Source of the DNA: Ignavibacteriales bacterium
GTDB lineage: Bacteria > Bacteroidota > Ignavibacteria > UBA10030
Assembly (NCBI GenBank): GCA_026390575.1
Contig: JAPLFR010000003.1
Coordinates: 1 to 64,000 of the forward strand
Length of the DNA stretch: 64,000 nucleotides
Reading direction: 5' to 3'
The translations under genes were made by a program, and so were the position numbers. Numbering within the stretch: the first letter of the stretch is position 1; each line of letters opens with the position of its first letter. The notes below the pieces were generated by a model. It saw nothing but the letters and a program-made list of their open reading frames with translations, had not been told where the DNA came from and made no database searches. Below are positions 8,210-16,677 of the stretch, in pieces.

Positions 8210-9037
8210 TTATTGCTTCATTCTCTTCACGACTTCCTTCATAATCGCTGTCATCTTCGGTTCGGCTTTTGTGGCAACTTTGAGAATCTCTTCCAGCAGT
8301 GCCGGCTTCAACGCATCCGGGAAACATTCATCAGTGAGGATAGAAAAGCCAAGAACTTTCATTCCCATATGGACAGCAACGATATCTTCGGGAACCGTGG
8401 ACATGCCGACAGCATCTGCACCAACAGTACGCAAGAAACGATACTCGGCTTTCGTCTCAAGATTTGGTCCCTGCATCGCAACGTAAACACCCTTCTGCAC
8501 ACGGATCTTCAAATCAAGCGCAGCTTGTTCGGCGAGAGCGATGAGTTCTTTGCTGTATGCTTCCGACATATCCGGAAAGCGCGGCCCGAGTTCATCGTCA
8601 TTGGGGCCGATGAGCGGATTGTCGCCCAGCAAGTTGATGTGGTCTGAAATAAGCATGACATCGCCTTTTTGAAAAAGCGGATTGAGCGCACCGGCGGCAT
8701 TGGAAACAAGAATGTTTTCGACACCGAGAAATTTCATGACGCGGACTGGAAAAGTAATTTGCTTCAGATCATATCCTTCATACAGGTGAAATCGTCCCTG
8801 CATCGCCACGATTTTTTTCCCGGCAAGTGTTCCAAAAATCAATTTGCCGTGATGTGATTCAACCGTCGAGACAGGAAAATGGGGAATGTTGGCGTAGTCG
8901 ATGATAACTTCCTTTTTGATCTCTTTCACCAATCCGCCAAGGCCGGTTCCAAGAATAATGCCGATCTTGGGCTTTGCGTCCGTTTTGGTTCGGATAAATT
9001 CCAACGCTTGTGCAATTTGATTTCTCAGTTCAGTCAT
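8210..9037 (-). CDS. punA: purine-nucleoside phosphorylase, trimeric class
   Basis: This enzyme phosphorolyses purine nucleosides to base and (deoxy)ribose-1-phosphate for purine salvage. Family motifs are clear: GTGLGGL, ESHHGKL, MQGRFHLYEGY, VSNAAGALNP and the purine-binding MQGPNLETKAEY. The start at 9037 gives 275 residues and has GAGGA about eight bases upstream; an ATG six codons earlier (9055) is possible. At the position of human Asn243, which favours 6-oxopurines, there is an Asp (in SILTDECF, D236). In human PNP the N243D change allows adenosine cleavage, so specificity may be broader than for inosine and guanosine. It follows divIVA closely. Confidence 0.9.
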   Translation of the reverse strand: MTELRNQIAQALEFIRTKTDAKPKIGIILGTGLGGLVKEIKKEVIIDYANIPHFPVSTVESHHGKLIFGTLAGKKIVAMQGRFHLYEGYDLKQITFPVRVMKFLGVENILVSNAAGALNPLFQKGDVMLISDHINLLGDNPLIGPNDDELGPRFPDMSEAYSKELIALAEQAALDLKIRVQKGVYVAMQGPNLETKAEYRFLRTVGADAVGMSTVPEDIVAVHMGMKVLGFSILTDECFPDALKPALLEEILKVATKAEPKMTAIMKEVVKRMKQ

Positions 9038-9059
9038 CTTCTCGTCCTCTATCATACTC

Positions 9060-9587
9060 TTACAACTTCTTCAGAATCCCTTCGAGTTCCAAATAATCTT
9101 TCCCTGTTCCTCTGGACGGATCTTTTGTCCCTTCGTCATCATCAATCTCAAGCGCTTTCATTAGATTTAATTCCGACGAAAGCAAGACTTTTAACCGACT
9201 GAGAACACTTTCCTTCCTTGCCTTGAGCTGGGATATTTCTTCTTTGACGTGAGCAAAATCCAGCCGTGCTTTCTCCAAAATTTGCGACGCCTTGATCTCC
9301 GCTTCCTTCACGATAAGCTCCCCTTCACGTTTGGAGTTTTCAATGGATTTTCCGCTTGTCTCCTGCGCTTGCATCAACGTCTGCTGAAGTGTCTTTTCAA
9401 TGTTTTTATAATCAACAAGCTGCGTTTCCTGTTGTAGGAGTTGATCTTTCTGTTCCCTGTTCTCGTGAATGAGATCTTCCACTTCGTTCGAGACCATTTC
9501 AAGAAACGTTTCCACTTCGACGGGATCGTATCCGCGCATCGATTTCTTGAACTGCTGGTGCTTAATTTCTAACGGAGTAATTTTCAT
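9060..9587 (-). CDS. DivIVA-domain coiled-coil protein
   Basis: A 175-residue protein with the DivIVA N-terminal membrane-binding domain (MKITPLEIKHQQFKKSMRG, with YDPVEVETFL after it) and a long coiled-coil from about residue 30 to 140. DivIVA proteins sense membrane curvature at division sites or poles. The ATG at 9587 is chosen over an upstream in-frame TTG at 9602 because AAAGGA precedes it at good spacing. It sits directly after yggS, as in many Gram-positive division clusters, although this is a Gram-negative genome and sepF and ylmH are absent. Role here is inferred from the domain only. Confidence 0.8.
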   Translation of the reverse strand: MKITPLEIKHQQFKKSMRGYDPVEVETFLEMVSNEVEDLIHENREQKDQLLQQETQLVDYKNIEKTLQQTLMQAQETSGKSIENSKREGELIVKEAEIKASQILEKARLDFAHVKEEISQLKARKESVLSRLKVLLSSELNLMKALEIDDDEGTKDPSRGTGKDYLELEGILKKL

Positions 9588-9598
9588 CGTTGTTCCTT

Positions 9599-10297
9599 TC
9601 AATTCAAGTTCTTTGTGCGTCTCCCAAATACTGCCGTTCCGATACGAACCAGGGTAGCTCCTTCTTCAATCGCTACTTCAACGTCATGCGTCATACCCAT
9701 CGAAAGGTGACGCATCTGTACATTCACAATTCCCTCAGCTTCAATCTGTTTTTTCAAATCAGTCACACATCGAAAAGAAGAACGAGAATCATTCGGGTTA
9801 TCCGAAAACGGTCCCATCGTCATCAATCCGCAGACACGAAGATGAGGTAACTGTGATAATTCTTTTATCAATGCGATAGCATGCTCCGGCTGAACACCAA
9901 ATTTTGTCGCCTCGTCGGTGGTGTGAATTTCCACCAGCACATCCTGAACGCGGTTACATCGCTCGGCACGTTTGCTGATTTCTTTGCCAAGATTCAAATC
10001 ATCCACTGAGTGAATAAGGTGAACATATTCGGTTATATATTTCACCTTGTTTGATTGCAGATGACCGATAAAATGCCAACGTATTGATCGTTCAGCGAGA
10101 GCTTTATGTTTTTCCTGCAATTCCTGAACATAATTCTCACCAAAATCAATCTGACCTGCATCGAGTGCCTCTTGTATCAAACCTGTCGAAAACGTTTTCG
10201 CAACTGCAATAATCTGCACTTCATCAATTTTTCGTCCACATTCTTGACAGGTCTGCTCGATGCGTTTCCGCAGATTTTTGAGGTTTTCAGCAATCAT
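9599..10297 (-). CDS. yggS: YggS-family PLP homeostasis protein
   Basis: A PLP-binding TIM-barrel protein that helps regulate vitamin B6 and amino-acid pools and has no known catalytic activity. Visible motifs are IIAVAKTFS (the PLP lysine), GQIDFGENYVQEL, WHFIGHLQSNKVK, the C-terminal LSMGMTHDVEVAIEEG and VRIGTAVFG. The start at the ATG 10297 (MIAENLKNL) gives 232 residues, normal for the family; a 31-residue upstream extension is not protein-like in family terms. It is transcribed divergently from the TPR gene and is first in a run with divIVA and punA. Confidence 0.9.
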   Translation of the reverse strand: MIAENLKNLRKRIEQTCQECGRKIDEVQIIAVAKTFSTGLIQEALDAGQIDFGENYVQELQEKHKALAERSIRWHFIGHLQSNKVKYITEYVHLIHSVDDLNLGKEISKRAERCNRVQDVLVEIHTTDEATKFGVQPEHAIALIKELSQLPHLRVCGLMTMGPFSDNPNDSRSSFRCVTDLKKQIEAEGIVNVQMRHLSMGMTHDVEVAIEEGATLVRIGTAVFGRRTKNLN

Positions 10298-10400
10298 TCT
10301 GCTTTTTAGACAATAAATATACTCCAACTCGCCGCCAAAATCAAATACAAACATAAAAGAGCAATTTTTGAAAATTTGAAAAGATGACATTGCACATTTC

Positions 10401-10429
10401 TTGACTTCAAGTCGTTAATTTCTTTTATT
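10401..10429 (+). promoter_or_regulatory. possible sigma-70 promoter for the TPR gene
   Basis: TTGACT at 10401-10406 lies 17 bases before TTTATT (10424-10429), in the divergent region between yggS and the TPR gene. The -35 matches the two better promoters in this window; the -10 is weak. The -35 is also embedded in a short palindrome (GACTTcAAGTC). Confidence 0.35.
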
Positions 10430-10445
10430 ACTACGTGAACTATTG

Positions 10446-11879
10446 ATGACGGAGTACGCTGTGTCTAATTTTGATCATTTTGAAGATAACAACATGGGAC
10501 CGAAGCAGAACAAACATTCGGAAGACGATGTTCGGCGGTTCCGTGAATTACTCCGTAACGGCGGCAAGGATATTAACAATCCGGAAGCATTGGAAGAAAT
10601 TATCCAATTTTACTTTGAACACGATAAATATGACGATGCATTAACGTATGCCGAACGATTGCTCTCATTTGAACCGTTCAATGCTGATGCTTGGCAGAGA
10701 AAAGGCATGATCCTCAATAATTTATTCAAGTATGATGAGGCGCTCCTCTGCTTTGAGAAAGCACTGGGACTCAATCCTATAGATCCTGAGGCATATATCA
10801 ATCGCGGTATAACATTAGATAATTTAAATCGCATACATGAATCGATGGAATCGTTCGATAAGGCGCTCGAACTTGATCCATCCCATGAAGATGCGCTGTT
10901 TCATAAAGGTGTAACGCTGGAAAAACTGGAACGATACGCTGAAGCGGAATCAATCTTTCATCGTATTCTTCAGATCGATGCGAACTATATTGATGCGTGG
11001 TATGAACTTGGGTATTGTTACGATTACCTTGATAAACCCGAAGAATCCATCCGCTGTTATGATGAACATATCAATCACGACCCATATAACTTTAACGCGT
11101 GGTATAATAAAGGCATCGTCCAGAATCGGATTGGGCAATTCACGAAAGCCATTGAGAGTTACGAATATGCTCTCGCGATTAAGGAGGATTTCCCTGCGGC
11201 ATGGTATAATATGGGCAACGGATATGCAAATCTAGGGCGGCTGCAGGATGCTATTAAATGTTTCAAAACAACTCTTCACTATGAACCGAAGGACGTAGCA
11301 GCGCTGCATAATCTCGGCAATGCATATGAAGAATTAAATGATTTCACCGAAGCCATCGCTTGCTATTCAGCTGCAATTAAGATTAACGATCGGCACCACG
11401 AATCATATTTTGGCAAAGGATGCTGCTACGATGCACTCGGGCAGACGACGCAGGCTTTAGCTGAATACCAGAAAGCCGCTGAGATTAATTCTGAATATCC
11501 GGAATATTGGTACGCTTGCGGTGATGCACTGTACAATCTTGGACGAATCGATGACTGCCTTGAGTGTTATAGAAGAGTTGTGACATTGGATCCGAAAGAT
11601 CCGGAAATTTGGTTCGATCTTGGCGACACACTGGGCGAAAAAGGATCTTATGATAAAGCGCTCTCGGCATTAGGAGAATGTATACGACTTGATCCAAAAT
11701 TTGCACCGGCATATTTCAGTCGAGGAAAAGTATTGCTGTCAATGAATTCCAAAGAAGAAGCATCGAATGAATTTTTTATCGCTTTTAATTTGGTGCCAGA
11801 TATGAAAAAAGATTTTGAACAACTCTATCCCAGCCTCGTGACCGACCAAGTGTTCGGGCACCTTTTTAGAAAACAGTAA
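10446..11879 (+). CDS. TPR-repeat protein
   Basis: A 477-residue protein made almost wholly of tandem 34-residue tetratricopeptide repeats from about residue 55 (roughly eleven or twelve units; for example AWYNMGNGYANLGRLQDAIK and AYFSRGKVLLSMNSKEEASN). No signal peptide, membrane segment or catalytic domain is seen, so it is probably a cytoplasmic scaffold. The ATG at 10446 is used; the preceding TTG is in frame, and an internal ATG at MGPKQNKHSEDD could also start it. The short acidic N-terminus has no recognised motif. It is followed by aroE after a 70-bp gap. Partner unknown. Confidence 0.85.
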   Translation: MTEYAVSNFDHFEDNNMGPKQNKHSEDDVRRFRELLRNGGKDINNPEALEEIIQFYFEHDKYDDALTYAERLLSFEPFNADAWQRKGMILNNLFKYDEALLCFEKALGLNPIDPEAYINRGITLDNLNRIHESMESFDKALELDPSHEDALFHKGVTLEKLERYAEAESIFHRILQIDANYIDAWYELGYCYDYLDKPEESIRCYDEHINHDPYNFNAWYNKGIVQNRIGQFTKAIESYEYALAIKEDFPAAWYNMGNGYANLGRLQDAIKCFKTTLHYEPKDVAALHNLGNAYEELNDFTEAIACYSAAIKINDRHHESYFGKGCCYDALGQTTQALAEYQKAAEINSEYPEYWYACGDALYNLGRIDDCLECYRRVVTLDPKDPEIWFDLGDTLGEKGSYDKALSALGECIRLDPKFAPAYFSRGKVLLSMNSKEEASNEFFIAFNLVPDMKKDFEQLYPSLVTDQVFGHLFRKQ

Positions 11880-11949
11880 CCGCTCTTCATTCGTACATCT
11901 AATCTCTGCGGTTTTTCATTTTATACTAAATTCAGGACATGTATCTCTT

Positions 11950-12795
11950 ATGAAACATTTTGCAGTTATCGGCCATCCCATCGGTCATTCTCTTTCTCCG
12001 CTCATGCACAATACGGCATTTACATTACTTGGCTTGGATTGCCAGTACGAAATGCTTGATATCGAACCGGCTTCTTTGCAACAATCAATCGAACGTTTTC
12101 GAGAACTGAATTTGGACGGGTTCAATGTGACCGTTCCACATAAAGAAACAATCATCCCCTTACTCGATGAAGTTGTTCCGGAAGCACAAGCCATCGGTGC
12201 CGTGAATACTGTCGTGAATCGCAATAATAAACTCATTGGATATAACACAGACATTATCGGTGTTGAGCGATCGCTTCGCCTCGATCGGGAAAAAATCGAG
12301 GGTACCATGTGTACGATTATGGGCTCTGGTGGTGTGGCTCGTTCAGTAGCGCACGTGCTGGCTCACACGATCAGACCTAAGGCGATTACATTCTCAGCTC
12401 TGTTTCCAGAACAAGCGTATGCGATTATTAAAGGCATAGGCAGAAGCACTGTCCAATTCAATGTGATCCATTGTACTGATGCAGCCCTTGAAGCTGCAAT
12501 CAAGGACTCTACACTCATCGTTAATGCAACCGCTGTGGGAATGTTCCCTCAAGTCCTTGACTCTCCACTCCCCAATAAAAATTGGTTATCGAAGAAGCAT
12601 ATTGTCTTCGATCTTATTTATCGACCATTAACTACCCGTCTGCAAAGCGATGCGCAAGCCGCCGGGGCAAAAACAATTGACGGTTTGGGGATGTTTATTC
12701 ATCAAGGAGCTGCAGCGTTTCAACTCTGGACGGGAATGGAAATGCCATTGGAGCAGATCCGGCAAGTTCTTGAAGGCAAATTAGCTGAGAAATGA
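11950..12795 (+). CDS. aroE: shikimate dehydrogenase
   Basis: Reduces 3-dehydroshikimate to shikimate with NADPH in aromatic amino-acid synthesis. The N-terminal substrate domain has VIGHPIGHSLSPLMHN and the catalytic lysine in GFNVTVPHKETI. The nucleotide-binding domain has MGSGGVARSVAHVL, a slightly unusual glycine-rich loop (usually GAGGAARA), then NATAVGM and the C-terminal GLGMFIHQGAAAFQLWTG. The 281-residue length is typical. It stands between the TPR gene and rplU, with no other shikimate-pathway gene nearby. Confidence 0.92.
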   Translation: MKHFAVIGHPIGHSLSPLMHNTAFTLLGLDCQYEMLDIEPASLQQSIERFRELNLDGFNVTVPHKETIIPLLDEVVPEAQAIGAVNTVVNRNNKLIGYNTDIIGVERSLRLDREKIEGTMCTIMGSGGVARSVAHVLAHTIRPKAITFSALFPEQAYAIIKGIGRSTVQFNVIHCTDAALEAAIKDSTLIVNATAVGMFPQVLDSPLPNKNWLSKKHIVFDLIYRPLTTRLQSDAQAAGAKTIDGLGMFIHQGAAAFQLWTGMEMPLEQIRQVLEGKLAEK

Positions 12796-12820
12796 AATTT
12801 TTCATTCCTTGGAAAATTCG

Positions 12821-12849
12821 TTGACTCTCTTCCACTTTTTCACTAACTT
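12821..12849 (+). promoter_or_regulatory. promoter of rplU-rpmA
   Basis: TTGACT (12821-12826), a 17-base spacer and TAACTT (12844-12849), followed by ATAAGG. The box fits the TAnnTT(TG) -10 pattern of Bacteroidota-type primary sigma factor. The same arrangement, including the trailing ATAAGG, occurs at 58746-58774 before the zinc-ribbon/rpsU pair. Inferred from sequence only. Confidence 0.55.
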
Positions 12850-12887
12850 ATAAGGTTCAAAAACGATTGTATTCAGTGAGGACAATA

Positions 12888-13196
12888 ATGTACGCAGTAG
12901 TAGAAATTGCTGGAACACAAGTGAAGGTCTCCCCTTCCGACAAAGTGTTCGTACCGAAAATGCAGTCGGAAGTCGGCTCAACGGTAAAGTTTGACAAGGT
13001 CATCCTAACGGGCGACGAAAAGAAAGCAACGGTCGGTAATCCCTTTATTCAAGGAGCGTTTGTCGAAGCGAAAGTGCTGCGACACGTGAAAGACGAGACG
13101 GTCATCGTGCTCAAAAAGAAGAAGCGGAAGGGATACAGAGTCCGCAACGGACACCGGCAGCAGTACACAGAAATTGAAATAACAAATCTTGCTTAA
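12888..13196 (+). CDS. rplU: ribosomal protein bL21
   Basis: A large-subunit protein that binds 23S rRNA. The sequence ([20 protein letters not shown] ... [20 protein letters not shown]) is a standard bL21 of 102 residues. The start at ATG 12888, preceded by GAGGA, is preferred to a start seven codons earlier. It is followed after 14 bp by rpmA, the usual pairing. A promoter of TTGACT-N17-TAACTT type lies about 40 bp upstream. Confidence 0.97.
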   Translation: MYAVVEIAGTQVKVSPSDKVFVPKMQSEVGSTVKFDKVILTGDEKKATVGNPFIQGAFVEAKVLRHVKDETVIVLKKKKRKGYRVRNGHRQQYTEIEITNLA

Positions 13197-13210
13197 ACTG
13201 GAGAGGTTGT

Positions 13211-13468
13211 ATGGCACATAAAAAAGGCGGTGGAAGTTCTCGGAACGGCCGCGATAGTAATGCTCAACGCCTCGGAGTGAAACGCTTTGGCGGTCAAGTT
13301 GTACTCGCCGGCAACATCCTCGTGCGTCAACGCGGCACAAAGTTTCATCCCGGCTTAAATGTCGGTATCGGCAGTGATGATACACTCTTTGCACTTGCCA
13401 CAGGTATTGTGAAGTTTGAACGCGTTGGCAAAACAAGACAGCGTGTGAGTATTTTACAAGCCGTTTAA
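13211..13468 (+). CDS. rpmA: ribosomal protein bL27
   Basis: An 85-residue large-subunit protein whose N-terminus reaches the peptidyl-transferase centre. It begins [20 protein letters not shown], so there is no N-terminal cleavage extension of the Firmicutes type. GAGAGG precedes the ATG. Co-transcribed with rplU and closed by a strong terminator at 13492. Confidence 0.97.
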   Translation: MAHKKGGGSSRNGRDSNAQRLGVKRFGGQVVLAGNILVRQRGTKFHPGLNVGIGSDDTLFALATGIVKFERVGKTRQRVSILQAV

Positions 13469-13491
13469 ATTCAAAAAATAGTTTTTACATA

Positions 13492-13516
13492 GCCCCCGTT
13501 TGGGGGCTTTTTTTTT
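13492..13516 (+). terminator. intrinsic terminator after rpmA
   Basis: GCCCCC (13492-13497), a 4-base loop and GGGGGC (13502-13507) are followed by a run of nine T. Confidence 0.9.
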
Positions 13517-13547
13517 CCATACAAGAATTTTCTTCATATCGGATTGA

Positions 13548-13575
13548 TTGGCAAGGAACTCTAAAATTTTAATCT
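13548..13575 (+). promoter_or_regulatory. possible mdh promoter
   Basis: TTGGCA (13548-13553), a 16-base spacer and TAATCT (13570-13575), which is followed by TTG. It lies between the rpmA terminator and the mdh ribosome-binding site. A plausible but unproven match. Confidence 0.35.
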
Positions 13576-13612
13576 TTGTTCTTACATTCATCATAATGCA
13601 ATTTTAACATAG

Positions 13613-14545
<933 letters not shown>

Positions 14546-14572
14546 ATACTCTCTTTTTTCATAGCATCTATG

Positions 14573-14607
14573 AACCCCGCCGAGAATTTCCGCGGGGTTT
14601 CTTTTTT
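14573..14607 (+). terminator. intrinsic terminator after mdh
   Basis: AACCCCGC (14573-14580) pairs with GCGGGGTT (14592-14599) and is followed by TCTTTTTTC. Confidence 0.9.
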
Positions 14608-14785
14608 CTCGCTTCACGATTCACCGTTTCCTTCGTTGTTCTACAATTGGCAATAAATTTGTATTCTGAAAATTGCATCTTAATAATTCATTTATTATAC
14701 TGCTTGCAATTGGAACATACTGCGAGATATCTTGTTTGATTTAACAACAAATCACAAATCACTCACATCACTTCAGGAGGTCACA

Positions 14786-16126
14786 TTGAGAAAGCTTTCC
14801 TTCCATGTAATCGGGACTATCGTCCTTTCTGTGCTTATTGTTTGTATCGCTTTAGGCGGCGGATACCAGTTAAATGAACAAGGAGCACGTGCTGTAGGTA
14901 TGGGCGGTGCGTTTGTTGCTCGAGCTTCAGACCCATCTGCAATCTATTTCAATCCCGCTGGAATGACATCGCTCAAAGGAATTAATGTGCTTGGTGGATT
15001 TAATTTAATCATGCCCTCGTCTACATTTAAGGGTGTCGGCGTTATGCAACCAGTGGAAGCATCAGCAAAATCGCAAGTATTTACACCGATCAATGTTTAT
15101 GGCACATATCAGGCCAATGACAGGGTTACCGTTGGTCTTGGAATATATAATCCATATGGACTTGGCACTGAATGGGATAACCTGTGGGGACCAGCTTTGA
15201 ATGGTGCTTACCTCGGCAGTATGAAATCGGTAAAAGCAGATATTGCAACTTGGTACTTCAATCCCTCCTTTGCTCTCAAGATTAATGATCAATTATCTGT
15301 CGGATGGGGTGTAAGTTATGTGTACGCAACAGTAACGTTGACAAAGAATCCTCTAGGAATACCAACCAGTCTGATGGAAATGACAGGAACCGGAAAAGGA
15401 TGGAATGCCAATTTTGGTGCAACGTATAAACCTATGGATAAGTTATCGATTGGATTGTCCTATAGAGCCAGTACCAATATTGAATTTACCGGTGACCTAA
15501 AATTTTCCGGAATGAATGTTCATATTCCCGGTTTACCAGCTACGTATACATATGCCCTTTTATTCCCAGGTGGAACAGGCAAAGCAACATTACCTTTACC
15601 AGCCAATCTCCAGGTTGGTGCAGCATACGAAATTATGCCTGAACTAACAGTTGAAGGCGATTTCCAATTTGTCCAGTGGTCGGCATATAAACAGCTAAGC
15701 ATAGCTATCACTCCTCCGGTTATTATTCCCCTCCCCCCTCCATACCCTACATTAGTTGGTCAGGGGACAATCACTCAGGATAAGAATTGGGATGATGGAT
15801 TCCTGCTTCGTGCCGGCGCTGAATATAAGTATAATGCAGATATTACACTTCGTGGCGGATTGATTCTCGATCTTACTCCGCAGCCAGCAAGCAAGACCGA
15901 ACCAATGCTTCCAGATGCGGATAGAACCGATATTACACTCGGCGGCAGCTATAAAATTAACGATAATCTCTCCGTAGATGCATCTTATATGTTAGTTCTT
16001 TTTGCTGAAAAGAATGCAGCGAGTTCAAATCCGACAGGAAGCAGTTCCTCAAGTATTGGCGGTGTCCCTGGAGTCTATAACTCCACAGCTCATATATTTA
16101 GTGTGAACGTCGGTTACGCATTCTAA
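14786..16126 (+). CDS. OMPP1/FadL/TodX-family outer-membrane transport protein
   Basis: A 446-residue outer-membrane barrel of the FadL family, which moves hydrophobic compounds such as fatty acids or aromatics. I start it at the TTG 14786, because AGGAGG lies five bases before it and the product then begins with a short charged stretch and a hydrophobic signal segment (LSFHVIGTIVLSVLIV). The family N-terminus (LNEQGARAVGMGGAFVA and YFNPAG) follows, with beta-strand-rich sequence to an aromatic end (SVNVGYAF). It has its own terminator. The transported substrate cannot be told from sequence. Confidence 0.88.
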   Translation: MRKLSFHVIGTIVLSVLIVCIALGGGYQLNEQGARAVGMGGAFVARASDPSAIYFNPAGMTSLKGINVLGGFNLIMPSSTFKGVGVMQPVEASAKSQVFTPINVYGTYQANDRVTVGLGIYNPYGLGTEWDNLWGPALNGAYLGSMKSVKADIATWYFNPSFALKINDQLSVGWGVSYVYATVTLTKNPLGIPTSLMEMTGTGKGWNANFGATYKPMDKLSIGLSYRASTNIEFTGDLKFSGMNVHIPGLPATYTYALLFPGGTGKATLPLPANLQVGAAYEIMPELTVEGDFQFVQWSAYKQLSIAITPPVIIPLPPPYPTLVGQGTITQDKNWDDGFLLRAGAEYKYNADITLRGGLILDLTPQPASKTEPMLPDADRTDITLGGSYKINDNLSVDASYMLVLFAEKNAASSNPTGSSSSSIGGVPGVYNSTAHIFSVNVGYAF

Positions 16127-16155
16127 ATATTTTCATATTTATTTTTCTTAAAAAC

Positions 16156-16190
16156 AAAAAACCCGTCTCTCTTGAGGCGGGTTTTTCTTT
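16156..16190. terminator. bidirectional intrinsic terminator
   Basis: AAAAACCCGTCTC pairs with GAGGCGGGTTTTT (one G-U pair) around a short loop, with T-runs on both strands. It can end the FadL gene on the plus strand and the kinase-like gene on the minus strand. Confidence 0.88.
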
Positions 16191-16211
16191 TTCTTTACTC
16201 CTGCACAAGCG

Positions 16212-16664
16212 TCAGTGAAGTTTTACTTTCATCTCCACAACAGAACCAGACTTTAATCGTTTAAATTTCACTTGATCCATGAGCGAACGCATTAAAAACA
16301 CACCGCGACCGTTTTCTTTCATCAAATTTTTCTTATCACGCGGATCTTGTAAGTTTTCCGAATCAAATCCACTTCCTTCATCTTGTACATAAATAGTGAG
16401 ATTCTTATCCCTAACGACGCAGCGAATAGTAACGTCCTTATCGGGATCGGATTTATTTCCATGGACAATTGCATTATTCACTGCTTCTGTGCAGGAAACC
16501 AGCAGACGGTACATCATACCATCATCGATATGAAGATGTTTGCTGACTTGCTGCAGAAATTCTTCAATCCGTGATATTTCTTTTGGGTTGCTTCGGCAAA
16601 TCATTTTATAAATACATTTTTGATGTATTTTATCCGCCTTTTTCTTGTTCAATGTTGATTTCAT
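16212..16664 (-). CDS. RsbW/SpoIIAB-like anti-sigma-type ATP-binding protein
   Basis: A 150-residue HATPase_c_2 protein of the serine-kinase anti-sigma group. The GHKL motifs are visible: N-box EAVNNAIVHG, G1 DEGSGFD and G2 GRGVFLM. Family members bind and phosphorylate an STAS-domain antagonist, or act in partner-switching networks. No antagonist, PP2C phosphatase or sigma gene lies next to it, so the partner is unknown. It is 13 bp downstream of the barrel gene at 16678 and ends at the bidirectional terminator. Confidence 0.85.
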   Translation of the reverse strand: MKSTLNKKKADKIHQKCIYKMICRSNPKEISRIEEFLQQVSKHLHIDDGMMYRLLVSCTEAVNNAIVHGNKSDPDKDVTIRCVVRDKNLTIYVQDEGSGFDSENLQDPRDKKNLMKENGRGVFLMRSLMDQVKFKRLKSGSVVEMKVKLH

Positions 16665-16677
16665 TTCGTTTCCAACA

